64,000 nt of DNA from Piezodorus guildinii (Eukaryota; Arthropoda; Insecta; Hemiptera; Pentatomidae). Positions 10,831 to 22,600 of this stretch are shown in pieces; position 1 is the first letter of the stretch, and each line of letters opens with the position of its first letter. Location of the stretch: assembly GCA_023052935.1 (NCBI GenBank), contig CM041292.1:107873906-107937905 (forward strand), given 5' to 3'. Below the pieces are notes generated by a model that was given only the letters and a program-made list of their open reading frames with translations, was not told the origin of the DNA and did no database searches. The position numbers were made by a program, and so were the translations under genes.

Positions 10831-10872
10831 TGCCAACGTTTCGGCTCAAGCTTGTGCGCCATCATCAGGGCA
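10831..10872 (-). ncRNA. Hammerhead motif, foldback copy B left arm
   Basis: TGCC/GGCA stem I, CTGATGA, GGC...GCC hairpin, GAAAC and GTT, read on the minus strand. Stem II is shortened relative to the left arm of copy A. Confidence 0.68.
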
Positions 10873-10953
10873 TTACTGAGCCATGTCCAAGCATAAACTG
10901 AGTAGTTTATACCTTTATAACTACTCAGTTTATGCTTGGACATGGCTCAGTAA

Positions 10954-10995
10954 TGCCCTGATGATGGCGCACAAGCTTGAGCCGAAACGTTGGCA
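10954..10995 (+). ncRNA. Hammerhead motif, foldback copy B right arm
   Basis: Matches the right arm of copy A over the whole motif: CTGATGA at 10958-10964 and GAAAC-GTT at 10984-10991. Confidence 0.68.
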
Positions 10996-12482
10996 AAATT
11001 AATTTTTTTTTCAAAAAATTACTGATTCCTGACTATACCACCTATAATAGTTTCTACAGTCGACTATACATTATCAAAGTAATAATAAACATTATAAAAT
11101 AAATACATAATAATAATTAATTTAATTATCATCACGTTCAGATCGGTCTTATTTTTTTATTTTTGTCTTCGGATTATTCATATTCGCCAGCGTTGAAAAA
11201 CCTTAAATTTGAGTTGTGCGTATTAACTTAATATCAATTAACTCCTGAATAAGTAGTTATTCTAAAAGACAAGGCCAATTAAAAATGTAAAAACAGTAAA
11301 GCAATATAAACTTATATTAAAAAAAAAAATGTCTAATTTCAATAATTTAACACTTTTCGACCCTTGTATTTATTCCGTTCATTGGTTCATAAAACTACTG
11401 ATGTTAATGGAAATGGTACAAAAATACACTATTTAAAGGGCCTTCCTATTTCGAGTCTATTTTACTGGTAATCATCGTTGCTTTACTTGGAATAGTATCT
11501 GATTTAAAAATAAACTGTTTATACTTCCGACACGAGGCAGCATATTTCCACATGGTACATGTAGTAGGTAGGTGGTCGTTCTCTGGTGACTTCCGTGTGT
11601 TCTAATAAGAATATGTTAGCAATTTAATGTACATAATATACAATTTGGTTGTTAATATAAATATATTTTATTCTAATTATTCAATTTGACGTCAATGATC
11701 TTACTTAAACCTAAGTATATTAGTCTCGTTTTAAAGTTTTTGCCCTGTTCGGTTGAAATTATAAAACTCAGTTTTGTAGACCGTTAAATATGTCAATAAA
11801 TATCCGTCCATAAACCACCCTAGAGCCTTTATACGAATTACGATGAATTCTACGTCTCTCCCTTCTTTAAAATTATTTACTCGGCTTCATTTTAACGGTC
11901 TTATTCAGAACTACAGGGCGAAGTTGATACTAATTTATAACTTCTGCCCTCGTCCATTACATAATTTATTTATATACTTTATCCTTCTGCCGTAAAAAAA
12001 TAGTAATTAAGTTTCATATTTTTAATAATACTTACTTTTTAATATCATCATTGTAAAAGATATGAGTGGATTTCTAATTTTTAATATTTAAAAAAAAATA
12101 ATTTCTTCAACACACACGCGTAATTAATGATTGTTTTAAACTAGAAAAAACAATTACAGACTTTTTAGTTATTTTACAAAATATGAAATTAGTTGGCCAT
12201 GAAGTAAAAAGGTTGCTGAACGCCTCGGCAGACAGTTTGGCACCGTTCGGTTATACAACCTTATCTCGCGTTCTTGTTCAAGCGAGTCATTCAAAGTTTT
12301 ACTTGATAATATTAAGTACTTGATAATATTATTATTGATAATAAAATATTATTATTTTTTGAATTTTAAGGAATTATTTTGAAAAATAATTAAATAATGA
12401 TTCCTGTATTACTAATAGTGTTTTAAATAGATGCGTAGTATGATTTATTTCGAATGTTTCCAATATGAATTTTTATTAGGAG

Positions 12483-12700
12483 TTGGTTGGGAGATGAGTT
12501 CCACTAAAACACACCAAATGAACAAACGTTTTTATCGTGCTGAAGTTTCGATTCAAATTTTAAATTCTAGGCCATCTTCAGAGCTAAGTAAAAATAAGAT
12601 GACAACCAGTTATCAGAAAAGAGAAATAAATACAAACATTAACAAATTCATAAGACATTAATAGGCAATGATGGTAATAAATCATAAAAAAAAAAAAAAC
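12483..12700 (-). mobile_element. Degenerate PLE terminal repeat (third family)
   Basis: Aligns by eye with the left end of the PLE at 4533: GTTGGGAG, then an AC-rich stretch, GTGCTGAAGTTTCG, GGCCATCTTCAGAGCT and AAGATGACAACC appear in the same order as GTTGGGGG, GTGCCGACGTTTCG, GGCCTTCATCAGGGCT and AAGATAACAACC. Only this terminus is recognisable; no RT follows. It lies just beside a Jockey LINE fragment. Confidence 0.6.
12537..12585 (-). ncRNA. Decayed hammerhead motif with compensatory stem I change
   Basis: Read on the minus strand: GCT-CTGAAGA, a longer AT-rich spacer, then GAAAC-TTC-AGC. CTGAAGA still satisfies the CUGANGA core, and stem I is GCT/AGC instead of GCC/GGC, a paired change. 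Stem II is no longer convincing. Boundaries are approximate. Confidence 0.5.
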
Positions 12701-13009
12701 TAATAACATGAAACATAAGATTAGGAAATACACAGGAAAATATGATTGAAAACTTTAGAAAATGGCGATCTAGCAACGTGTATAATAAAAATAAATGATA
12801 GAATATAATGTGGAAAATTTAAAAATTATGTAGTATATATAAATTATATAAGATATGTAAACATTTTTTAACAAATAATTTTTAATGAATTTTATAACTG
12901 TATATAACATAAATACATCCAGTAAAAGTGTTGAATTATAAGAAAGGACGTAAAAAGACTTGTGAAAAAACTACCCAGCGGTAAAACTTCAATGTTTATT
13001 TCAGTTAGT

Positions 13010-13430
13010 AGATCCCGAGGCCATCTTCTTTTCACTCGCCTAGGAGGTTTATCAGAAATATGTGAGGTCGATCTGTTGCGGACAAGAGGGTTTAGGTGGG
13101 TTAGGAGTATGGAATTGAAAGTGGTATATTTGGTACGAGAAAGGTTTGCAAAAAATGAGATATTAAGGTCGTTATGGATGGTTTTATTTGTGACGAAGTA
13201 AGGAGCACTTTGGATTTTGCGAAGGATTTTGGATTGTAAGGATTGGATGCGGGAGGAATTAGATGGTTTAGTAGAGCCCCAAAGCTCGATTCCATATGTC
13301 CAGATCTGCTATATAATTGTAACATAAATGAGCTTTTCGTAATAAATTAGGAGGTTTGAACGTTTTTCAAGTGTTCTAGTAACGGTATCTACGAGCAGTT
13401 AGTTGTTTAAGTCTTGTATGAGCATTATAT
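13010..13430 (-). pseudogene. Jockey-type LINE RT fragment
   Basis: Minus-strand remnant homologous to 20579-21120. In mixed frames one can read LQSKILRKI, APYFVTNK, IHNDLNI and GIELWGSTKPSNS, the C-terminal RT region of Jockey elements. Frameshifted and without its 3' UTR. Confidence 0.7.
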
Positions 13431-14563
13431 GTCAATATAAAATAGAAACATTATAATGGGAAATATTATGAAATATGATAGATACATATATTAATCTGTA
13501 CGTGATTGATATTCTGTCCTCGATCAACGTCTTTCCATAATTAATTTGTATTCCGTTAATTGCTGAAAATATTGATCCCCATCAGGAATAGTTAATTTAT
13601 TTTTTAATTATTTCTTGTTTGAACTAAGTATCAAATTGTTCAAATTCACTCTATATGAAATTATATGAACGGTAGTAGTCCCTAAGAGAGCCATTAGTTT
13701 TCTGTTTTATTTTACGCTATCTTTATTACTTAGATTAAACCATAGTATTCAGAATATATCAATGTAATTTTCCAACAAGTAAACATTAATAGTAATAATC
13801 AATATAGAAAATATTGTTATGCAGTAAAGCAACTATATCGTGTAATCAACACACACATTTTATTTTTCTGACGATGCGAAAACTTAGCTAGTTTAAGGTT
13901 TTCTTATATTTTAGTATCTCTAAACTTTGTGGTTAGAATATTCAAATTATATGCTTTAAACGTTTATTCAAATTTATAAAAATACTTTTTAACTTTAAAT
14001 TTTAACTGATATCTTGGGCCTTTTCACATTTAAAATACGAAATTTCTGTTCAATCTTTATTTGTAATTAATATTGTATAGGTAAGTGACATCCTTGAATC
14101 TTGAATGACCTTTCTAAATTTATAAAATATCTACGCAATTTATCTATGCTGATGAAAATTAAACGGAAAAACCCTACGCAGTTAGTATCACCAGCAGTGC
14201 GAGTGTGTTTATTATTATTTTAACTGATTAAACATGATTAATCTCAAGCAATATTGACATAACAATAACGACGAATCCATTGCACAATATTATACTTATA
14301 CCTCTCGCATTTTAATCGTATAACTATAAATGTAAAATTTATAATAATAATAATTCCTAGAGTGTGAATCGCTTACAAAATTTAATAATCTAAGTGATAT
14401 TGCAAAGCCTGGTATCTCTGGATTTATAAAAGTACTTTAAATATTCATCCATGAATCCAAAAGAACCTGTGAAAACACTCTATTATACAACAACATCAAC
14501 ACACTCCCGCAACATCAAAATATCTGATTGCTTGATTACTTATAACAATTTATGTGTATAATT

Positions 14564-14668
14564 GTAGGCTGATATATAACTTCACCACTCTTATATTAAA
14601 TGTTATATATTCATATAATATATAAATATTATATATTATTAAATATGGTGAAGTTATAGCTCAGCTAC
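14564..14668. other. Imperfect hairpin, ~23-bp arms with AT loop
   Basis: GTAGGCTGATATATAACTTC plus ACCA (14564-14587) is mirrored by the complement of ATGGTGAAGTTATAGCTCAG plus CTAC (14645-14668), around a 57-nt almost pure AT loop. No target duplication seen; possibly a small MITE remnant. Confidence 0.5.
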
Positions 14669-14969
14669 CAATTTTATTCATAGGATTTTACCTTTACCTT
14701 AAAGAATCTACACAATTTATGAGTTAATGTCCAAATTTTGCTCCATACAAAGTTATTACTTGTGTTGACATTTAGGAAAGGTGGCGTTTTATGTTCCTAT
14801 CACCTATTTTACATTTTACTAATTGGTATTACTATAATTCTAAATTAAAGAAAATTTGTAATTCTACATTTAATTAAATTTGAATCGTATTATAACTACA
14901 TACATTGCCTTTTTTTTACTCATTAAACTTTTCTACATGAAAACTAAATCAACATTACTTAAACAAATA

Positions 14970-15262
14970 GTTGTTGTTGTTGTTTGTTTATTTAACGTCA
15001 CTTTATGCTACTATGGGCTAATCGGACGATGCTACAGTGGGAGTCCTAAATTTTGCCTATCCAGGTATTATTATGATAGGGATCTTTAACGTGTACCTGA
15101 CATCGCACAGGCTAGGGACCACCTTTTAACGTTCCCTCCGAAGGACGGCATAACTAAGGATTTTTACTCCCATTAAAAAATCCTAGAACCACCTGCGGGT
15201 TTGAACCCGTGACCTTTGGCTTAGGAGGCTGTTATGCTAGCCACCAAGCTAAAAGTGATCCC
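14970..15262 (-). mobile_element. tRNA-derived SINE copy
   Basis: Minus-strand member with box B GGGTTCAAACCC (complement at about 15197-15208) and a head near 15230-15262. Near full length; the tail merges with a GTT-rich tract. Confidence 0.83.
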
Positions 15263-16199
15263 TTAAATAATAATTTCTTAAAAAATGTGCGTTAAACTAC
15301 TCAGTACTATGCTAAAAATGCATAATATAAAAAAAAAAATAATAATAAAAAAAAATGAAAAACTCTTCAAATTATTACTGAACCATAATTATTTACAAAT
15401 AACAACAAACAACAATAACAAAATTACAAATTTTATAATATTCTATTGACACCACAAATCTACAATATGGATCTTATCATATTGTATAGGGAACTTATCT
15501 TTTGAATTAGAATCAGATGTTCAGAAGTATATATAGTTTAAAAGCTAAAGAAATACGAACCGTTGTTTAAATTATTGAACCCTTACTATAAAAATTAATT
15601 AACTGAAAACAGTCAATGTCTGTTTTTAAGCCGAGGTGTAATTATCAACTTAATTCAAATGTTCATAGCTCCAATAATTTTGTTTTAGGTTTACTTTTTC
15701 AATATGAATCTTCATTATGTAACCTGTAAGAAAAATAGTTCAATTAAATCGATTGTAATTATCATGATAACTTGTTATAATTATACAGTACATACTTTTG
15801 ATAAAATGAAAAAAAATAAAGAAGAGAAATGGGAACATGGATATAATCTGCCACTATAAATATCCCTGATGATATACAGTTCTAATACCCATTTAATTGT
15901 TCATTTGCCAATTAAAATGAGGTCAAGAGAAATGATATTCTCATTTCTGCTAATAAGTCAACATATCTTTATTATATTAATTATCGTTCATTTCTTCCAC
16001 ATCATTAAGAGTTTCTCGTTATTGAAGATTGATTAAAATTAACATATATCTTATTTGTTTAATTTGTAAATAAATATCGTGCGATTTTTAATAACCTATT
16101 GTTGGAATCATGAAATCACATTCCTTTTGGTTTATTATTTTCAATAATCAACCTTAGTAATTGACCAAAAAAAAAAAAAAATTTGAGAGCTAACAGGAT

Positions 16200-16565
16200 G
16201 CGTAGAATCCGAATACAGAATAAAACAAAAATCCATCCGCGGCATTTCTCCGAAACTACTGGACCAATTTTTTTGAAATTCGCTACAAAAATACTAGTCC
16301 ATTCAACGATGATCCTAACACCTAGACGTTGATATCAGCTGGTTAGTTTTAAAATGGTGGCCGATTAAAAGGACTCAGTTATTTTTGAAGATAGAAAAAA
16401 AAATTATGAGTGTTTTTTAACTAAAAATAAAAGTGAAAAAAGAAAAGAAAAACAAATTTAAATTTTACACATAAATACGCCCATGACTCAGCTATTTTTG
16501 ACGATAGAGAAAAGTATGTATAGAGTTTTAAAATAAGTAAAGCGCGATAAAACAAAAATAAAAAA
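16200..16565. repeat. Dispersed repeat fragment(s) beside the LINE
   Basis: 16375-16560 is a diverged copy of 10250-10345 and 17755-17850 (shared CAGTTATTTTTGAAGATAGA, CACATAAATACGC and TATAGAGTTTTA). Just before it, 16235-16290 has the phrase CTCCGAAACTACTGGACCAA, of a kind common in insect interspersed repeats. Element class not determined. Confidence 0.5.
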
Positions 16566-16600
16566 AAAGGAAAAAAAATGAATTCTCGCCTATATAATAA

Positions 16601-17514
16601 TAATAATAATAATAATAAAAACTTTATTCTGGGACTATGTCCCTTAAGAATAACAGAATTGAACAGTAGATATTCATATATGTCTGCTCAAGAAAACAAT
16701 AAAATTAATTTTTATTTACAAATGAGCAAAAAGGAAAAATTAAACACTACCTAGACTTATATACATTCATGTACAAAAAGTATCGATAATAAACACACAA
16801 GATTAGAAAAAGAAAGAAAGAAAGAAGATAAATCTCCTAAAGGCTACTGATAGGGTTGAGGGAATTATAAAAAACAAAACAAACTAATTATTCCACACTA
16901 GCTTTAGGATAAAATAGATAATTATAACTTGTGTTAAAATAGAAATAAGTCAGTTGCAGATTTGTTGTGCATCTATTTGGGATGCCAAAAGATGTTGGAA
17001 TAGGTGAGATTTGAATGAGAGAAAGGAAGATGCATGGCGAATATGAGTAGGTAGGGAATTCCAGAGGGTTGCAGAACGGATATAAAAGGAGTGATCAAAA
17101 GATTTAGTTCTATGGGTGGGAAAGTAAAGGTCGGAATGGCGGGATCTAGTTTCGAGAGAGTGGACTGAGGATTTAAATTTAAGGATGCTGTGAATGTATG
17201 GAGGGTGCTGGGAGTTTATGATTTGGTAAAGGTATGATCCGAGAAAATATTTCCTCCGTGTAACAGGTAGGAGCCACTTCAACTCGCTGTATAAGTGGGT
17301 CACTGAAGACCTCTTCGAGGTGCCAAAGATAAATCTTATGAACATGTTCATGATACGCTTGAGTCTGTCTTCGAGCACCTTTGGGAGGCCACCATATACC
17401 ACACAGCAATAATCGAAGTGGGGGAATATTAATGAGGAGACGAGAAGCTTACGGGTGGGAAGAGGGAGAAGATGGCGGGAACGATGAAAAAACTTTTTAT
17501 ATATATACGCTTGT
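16601..17514 (-). mobile_element. 5'-truncated CR1/L2-type LINE
   Basis: Minus-strand insertion ending in a (TAA)n/(TTA)n tail near 16601, flanked by the 10-bp repeat TATATAATAA (16591-16600 and 17515-17524), a plausible target duplication although the tail makes its edge ambiguous. Starting from about 17500 it encodes the end of a LINE reverse transcriptase, then about 350 bp of 3' UTR. Confidence 0.75.
16950..17402 (-). pseudogene. LINE reverse transcriptase C-terminus (CR1-like), truncated
   Basis: A 150-codon open frame, extended upstream by a few residues around HFDYCC. It contains the LKRIMN..IRFIF segment, the LKWLLPVTRRKYF segment and the typical C-terminal ATLWNSLP...SFLSFKSHLFQHLL, common to CR1/L2/Rex-like LINE proteins. 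The catalytic palm motifs are missing because of 5' truncation. The frame is intact, so it is not very old. Clade assignment rests on motif shape only. Confidence 0.75.
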
Positions 17515-18323
17515 TATATAATAAATAATACAAACAACTAATTTCTTACTTCTGATATTTTTTAATATCAGTAGATAACTGAGAACATTTTGTCTTCTCT
17601 TTTTCCAAGGCTGCAAGAACTACTTTAAGTTCATTTTTGAAGATAGAGAAAAAGAAAAAAATATTGTTTCTTAACCTAAAAACCGCGAATAATTATATAA
17701 AAGAGAAAAAAGAAATGAAAATAAACCAAAAATTGAAATTTTTCACATAAATACGCTTATAACTCAGTTATTTTTGAAGATAGAGAAAAGTGTGTATAGA
17801 GTTTTAGAATTAGTAAAGCGTGATAAATTAAAAAATGCTTTTCATATTACTTAATTGCCTATCAACAGCCATATAAACAGGTTTACCCTGATATTGTTAC
17901 TTGGAAATAATAAACCATTGTGTAATAATTTGCAGCGTTTTTAAAAATGCCACAGCATTTTCTTTAGAATAAATGTATTTTGCTTGGTTTTTGGTAGTTT
18001 GATGCAAGGGTGAAATATTCTTGAAAGCAGTTCTATTGGCCTGAGACAGTAAGTATTGCTTGAGCTAGCGGAGGGGTCCTAACAGTGGGGAAAACCGAGT
18101 TTATTGCCCCTCACTCCAGTACCTATGGCTCAGCTCATCCTTGTATTGTAGCTCTTTTTCTTCTGGAAAACCTTCCTGGAATAATATTATTTACAGATTG
18201 TTATGTAATGTTCTACTTTGTTAGACCTCACTACATTTCGTTTGGAGGTAATTAAAAGTAATAATAAACTATTATAGGTGGTATAGTCAGGAATCAGTCA
18301 TTTTTTGAAATCTGTTTAAATTT

Positions 18324-18365
18324 TGCCAACGTTTCGGCTCAAGCTTGTGCGCCATCATCAGGGCA
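18324..18365 (-). ncRNA. Hammerhead motif, foldback copy C left arm
   Basis: Minus-strand core TGCC-CTGATGA ... GAAAC-GTT-GGCA, the same as the left arm of copy B. Confidence 0.68.
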
Positions 18366-18446
18366 TTACTGAGCCATGTCCAAGCATAAACTGAGTAGTT
18401 TATACCTTTATAACTACTCAGTTTATGCTTGGACATGGCTCAGTAA

Positions 18447-18488
18447 TGCCCTGATGATGGCGCACAAGCTTGAGCCGAAACGTTGGCA
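18447..18488 (+). ncRNA. Hammerhead motif, foldback copy C right arm
   Basis: TGCC 18447-18450, CTGATGA 18451-18457, GAAAC 18477-18481, GTT 18482-18484, GGCA 18485-18488. Confidence 0.68.
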
Positions 18489-19382
18489 AAATTATTTGTT
18501 TTTTCAAAAAATGACTGATTCCTGACTATACCACCTATAATAGTTTCTACAGTCGACTATACATCCTCAAAGTAATAATAAACATTATAAAATAAATACA
18601 TAATAATAATTAATTCAATTATCATCACTTTAAGATCGGTCTTATTTTTTTTTATTTTTGTCTTCGGATTATTCATATTCGTCAGCGTTGAAAAACCTTA
18701 AATTTGAGTTGTGGGTATTAACTTAAAATCAATTAACTCCTGAATAAGTAGTTATTCTAAAAGCCAAGGCCAATTAAAAATGTAAAAACAGTAAAGAAAT
18801 ATAAACATATTAAAAAAAAAAAAAAAGTCTAATTTCAATAATTTAACACTTTTCGACCCTTGTATTTATTCCGTTCATTGGTTCATAAAACTACTGATGT
18901 TAATGGAAATGGTACAAAAATGCACTATTTAAAGGGCCTTCCTGTTTCGAGTCTATTTTACTGGTAATCATCGTTGCTTTACTTGGAATAGTATCTGATT
19001 TAAAAATAAACTGTTTATACTTCCGACACGAGGCAGCATATTTCCACATAGTACATGTAGTAGGTAGGTGGTCGTTCTCTGTTGACTTCGTTCTCTTTTT
19101 CTTCTGGAAAACCTTCCTGGAATAATATTATTTACAGAAAACTGTGACCTTCTGGATCTTTCCAAGTACTAAATTATCCCTCGGCTTCATCCTAAACTCA
19201 AAGATTATTTAATTTTAAATATTATTTTATATTTTTCTATTTTTATTTATATCTTCTCTAAACTCGCAAAACAAAAAATATTATACATAGCTCTAAAGCT
19301 ACAAATTAGAGACGGGAAATAATAATTGTTACCGACAAATCCAAGTAATCAAAAATAAAAAATAATAAAAATAAAAAATAAA

Positions 19383-19605
19383 ACTCTGCAAATTATTTAT
19401 AACACAATGGTTTATTATTTCCAAATAAAAATATTAGGGTATAACCGTTTACAAAGCTGCAGATAGACAATGAAGTAATATGGAAAGTGATAAATAATTC
19501 AAAGGAAAATAGCACATCACAACTAATAATTTCAAAACGCTATATCTCTGCTAGTTCTTAACCTATTTCAAGGATTCTTTTTTCATTTTGTAGAATACGA
19601 AGTAA
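19383..19605 (+). repeat. Family Y dispersed repeat
   Basis: Second plus-strand member, with the same landmarks in the same order as 2808-3012, roughly 80 percent similar by eye. It starts about 250 bp after the end of duplicated block C. Confidence 0.6.
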
Positions 19606-20299
19606 ATTTCTCATGCAATACAAATATGATTAACATTTATCATCCATTTTTTTAGGAATCAACATCCTTATTCATCTTTCAATAACATTTAATACCACAT
19701 ACGACTCATCAATACATTAGCATAGTGTTTTAAAATATGTGACGTACCATAGAATTTATTCCCGAAATAAATTTCTTTTGAAACACAGAATAACTAATAA
19801 ATATAGTCATTAAATGGTTTAATAGAGCTATAAAAGAACTGATGTCATCTACTTGTTAAACATTCCACCAACTTCATCAATATTCTTGTTGGATATGTCG
19901 GTCCCATTGGCTCAATATAATAATCCTTCTCTCATCAAAAGACGTTCCTTCGATTTTAGTCTTAATATTTTCCTGTCCACTATTTTTTATTGCTGATATT
20001 ATGCCTTTTCAATGTTCGAAGGAAATTTATAATTATAATTGAACTTATTCTACATCCTACAGGACAAGTAAAAAGTTCACGATCACAATATTTTTCCTTA
20101 CTATTTATAATGAGAATAGAAAACATAATATTCCTTTTGAATTCAGAGATATTTAACTTTTTCTCAGAGATGTTCAGGATCCTTATAACATCCAGTAAAG
20201 GTCTTTTAATAATAAATAAATTGTAGGAAGATTTGTTCAGTATCCAATAACGTCAGGAGAACCAAATACTATCTCTGACTGAATGATCTAGCATTGACA

Positions 20300-20302
<3 letters not shown>

Positions 20303-20382
<80 letters not shown>
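20303..20382. repeat. (AT)40 microsatellite
   Basis: Pure AT dinucleotide tract of about 80 bp, self-complementary, near the 3' end of the Jockey LINE at 20461. Confidence 0.95.
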
Positions 20383-20384
<2 letters not shown>

Positions 20385-20460
20385 CATACCCAAAATTAAT
20401 ACAGCCTAAAAATATGTTCATTTGCTAGAATATTTGAGAACTAAACTTTTTTTTAATTTT

Positions 20461-21135
20461 TTTATTTATTGAGATTTACAACTGTATTAGTTAATACATC
20501 AAGTAAATTAGCTGTCAGATAATATACATGAAAAACACATGAAGAGAAAATGTCCATTGGCATCACTCCACTATGAATCTAAACTAGAAGGTCTCGAGGC
20601 CATCTTCTTTTCAGACGCCTCGGAGGGTTATAAACTAGTGGGTTAGAGTGGGAGTGGAGTTTGTCATGGAAGGATTGATACCTGGCTAGGACCAAATCAG
20701 CTACAAAGGGAATGTTAAGGTCGGTATGGATAAGCTTGTTCGTGACAAAATAAGGAGCGTTGAGGATTTTTCGAAGGATTTTGGATTGTAATGATTGAAG
20801 ACGGGAAGAATTTGATGGTTTAGTGGAGCCCCATAGCTCAAATCCGTTAGTCCAGATAAGTCTTATGATGGTCATGTAGATGAGTCTTTTTTAGTTAAGT
20901 GGAAGTTTAGAGCGTTTGTCTAGTAAGTGTAGAAGTAACCGAAAGCGGCGAGCAGTTTCTTGTCGTTTCAGTCTAGTGTGCGGATTCCATCTTAGACGTT
21001 TGTCAAGTAGAAGTCCTAGGTAACGGATCTGTTCAACTGGAACAAGAGGAATATTATTAAAGGATAGTGTAGGACAGGATGTCATAGGTTTACGACGAAG
21101 GTTAAAGGTTATTTGGTGGGATTTGATGGAATAGA
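20461..21135 (-). mobile_element. Jockey-type LINE, 5'-truncated
   Basis: 3' end at about 20461 in an A/T-rich tract, 3' UTR to 20578, then coding sequence on the minus strand. Two open pieces: 20891-21085 (PVEQIRYLGLLLDKRLRWNPH, the stretch after the RT palm) and 20579-20875 (IRLIWTNGFELWGSTKPSNS, LQSKILRKILNAPYFVTNK, RRLKRRWPRDL). These match the post-palm and C-terminal parts of Jockey-clade ORF2. A stop between them, near 20880, breaks the frame. Confidence 0.85.
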
Positions 21136-21287
21136 ACTAAACTTAAAGAACAAAAACATATTCGGTTCCTAGGATGTTTTCTTTGACTAGTAATGCTGGT
21201 ATATCTTTTATTGTTTTGTCTTGACATTTGAAAGCAGACTGATCTGGTACAGTTCAACAATTATTCATTAAACATTACATGCTCTGT

Positions 21288-21525
21288 CACCTATGATATA
21301 GTAGCTAGCAAAACAGCCTTTTATGACCAAAGTCACGGGTTCAAATCCGGCAAATGGCACAAGGAGTTTTTCCAAGGAGTAAATCTTTCGTTAGGCCATC
21401 CTTCGAAGGAGAAGTCAGGTACTCGTTAAATATTTTAATCCTAATTAATCCTGCAGAGGCGAATTTGGAACTCATGCTGTAACATCGATCGATTGGCCAG
21501 AGCACCATAAAGTGGCCTTAATTGA
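21288..21525 (+). mobile_element. tRNA-derived SINE copy, diverged
   Basis: Head TAGTAGCTAGCAAAACAGCC, box B GGGTTCAAATCC, then CAGGTACTCGTTAAA and GCCAGAGCACCATAAAGTGG. Same order as the complete copy at 30680, but diverged throughout. Confidence 0.68.
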
Positions 21526-22365
21526 ATACACCTATGTTTGCCTCTTCTAATCTGGATATATCAAAAAAATAGTTTTGTTTCACTAGTTCATATTAACTAT
21601 GGTTTTTGTTGTTTATAGTTCAAAATAAAAGGATTAAAATGTTTTTAAATTGCAAATGAACCCAAGTAGAACAGCCTACATTCTAGACACAAAATGATTG
21701 CGCTTTGAAGGTGAACTGTTTATTTTTAAAGTTGTGTTTTTCTTTTTTTATTTGATTATCTACTTATTTTAGGATGCAATTCCTCTGTTCATAACTAAAA
21801 ATAATATGGGATACAGTAGGACTATCGGATTATAAGTACTACCTCCACCTCCATAACGTGTATTCAACATTCCCTGCAATGGCTCCTGAAATCCCTTTTG
21901 TGGAGGTCTTCCCTTCTGGCCGTTGACCTTCCCGAACAGCTGATTCCTTTGTCAGGATATTCCTTTTAAAAATGGGAAGACAAATGGATGTAACCGTCTT
22001 CATCTCTACCAACAAGGTTTAGGATGATTACTATGACCTTACTACTACACCAGCAGATGGAAGGATATAAGACTGGAATCATCATAGTAAGACCTTCATT
22101 TTTTTGCTCTCTTTCAAATGATCTTGGCGTGAATGCGTAAATATACTTCCTCAATCTGAATGCCTTGGATTATGAGATAATTTATACCCTTTCTCATACC
22201 AATTTTGTATGATTTTTAATACAGCTTAGATAAAAATAAAACCATTTTTAAGTTCTTTACAGTTGGTTATGGGCGCCTCTAAGGCGTTTAACATCATTGA
22301 TATTGATAAAAAAAGAAATCGAATTTGTAGAAGGTTTTGGTGAAACATTGATAGCCAGGGGCGTA

Positions 22366-22600
22366 CGTTGTTTATTTATTTAAAGGTCCTAAAGTTTTTA
22401 TAATCAGGTTTGATCAGGACAGGGTTCTTTAACCAGTACCTGACTTCGCACACGCTCAGAACCACTATTTTACGTCTTCTCCTAACCACCCCATAACCAA
22501 GAATTTTTTCACCCCTTTAAACTTTCATCAACCGGTTCGAACACGTAACCATCGGTATAAAAGTCTGTTATGCTGCCGCCACACAATATGTGACCCCTGT
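22366..22600 (-). mobile_element. tRNA-derived SINE copy, diverged
   Basis: Recognised by the tail (TTTATTTATTTAAAGGTC), ACCTGACTTCGCACACGCTC, and a GGTTCGAACACG box B. Many substitutions and small deletions mark it as old. Confidence 0.65.

Larger units (their letters stand above)
10777..11075. mobile_element. 299-bp foldback (body-less PLE) copy B
   Basis: Same element as at 8994 with the same 15-bp duplication (10762-10776 and 11076-11090) and the same flanks on both sides, so it was multiplied by duplication of the surrounding DNA rather than by a new insertion. Left-arm hammerhead 10831-10872 (minus), right-arm hammerhead 10954-10995 (plus). Confidence 0.82.
10708..11551. repeat. Duplicated block, second partial unit (B)
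   Basis: Repeats 8923-9762 nearly base for base, including the nested foldback element. It ends where the sequence continues CACATGGTACATGTAGTAGG, a continuation shared with copy C near 19048. Confidence 0.85.
18270..18568. mobile_element. 299-bp foldback (body-less PLE) copy C
   Basis: Third copy, again exactly 299 bp with the 15-bp duplication at 18255-18269 and 18569-18583. It differs slightly near the right tail (CATCCTC in place of CATTATC). Hammerhead cores at 18324-18365 (minus) and 18447-18488 (plus). Confidence 0.82.
17262..19047. repeat. Duplicated block at second locus (D' + C)
   Basis: Matches 9763-11551 in one piece. Here the LINE part continues intact into its own 3' end (16601), so this locus looks closer to the ancestral arrangement. 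About 50 bp beyond C, a 40-bp piece of the end of D recurs (about 19097-19137), hinting at a further truncated unit. Confidence 0.85.

Noticed and set aside
15181..15262. Possible tRNA gene (box B-like GGGTTCAAACCC)
   Set aside because: No complete cloverleaf; the same head recurs in seven copies with a common body and tail, so it is a SINE.
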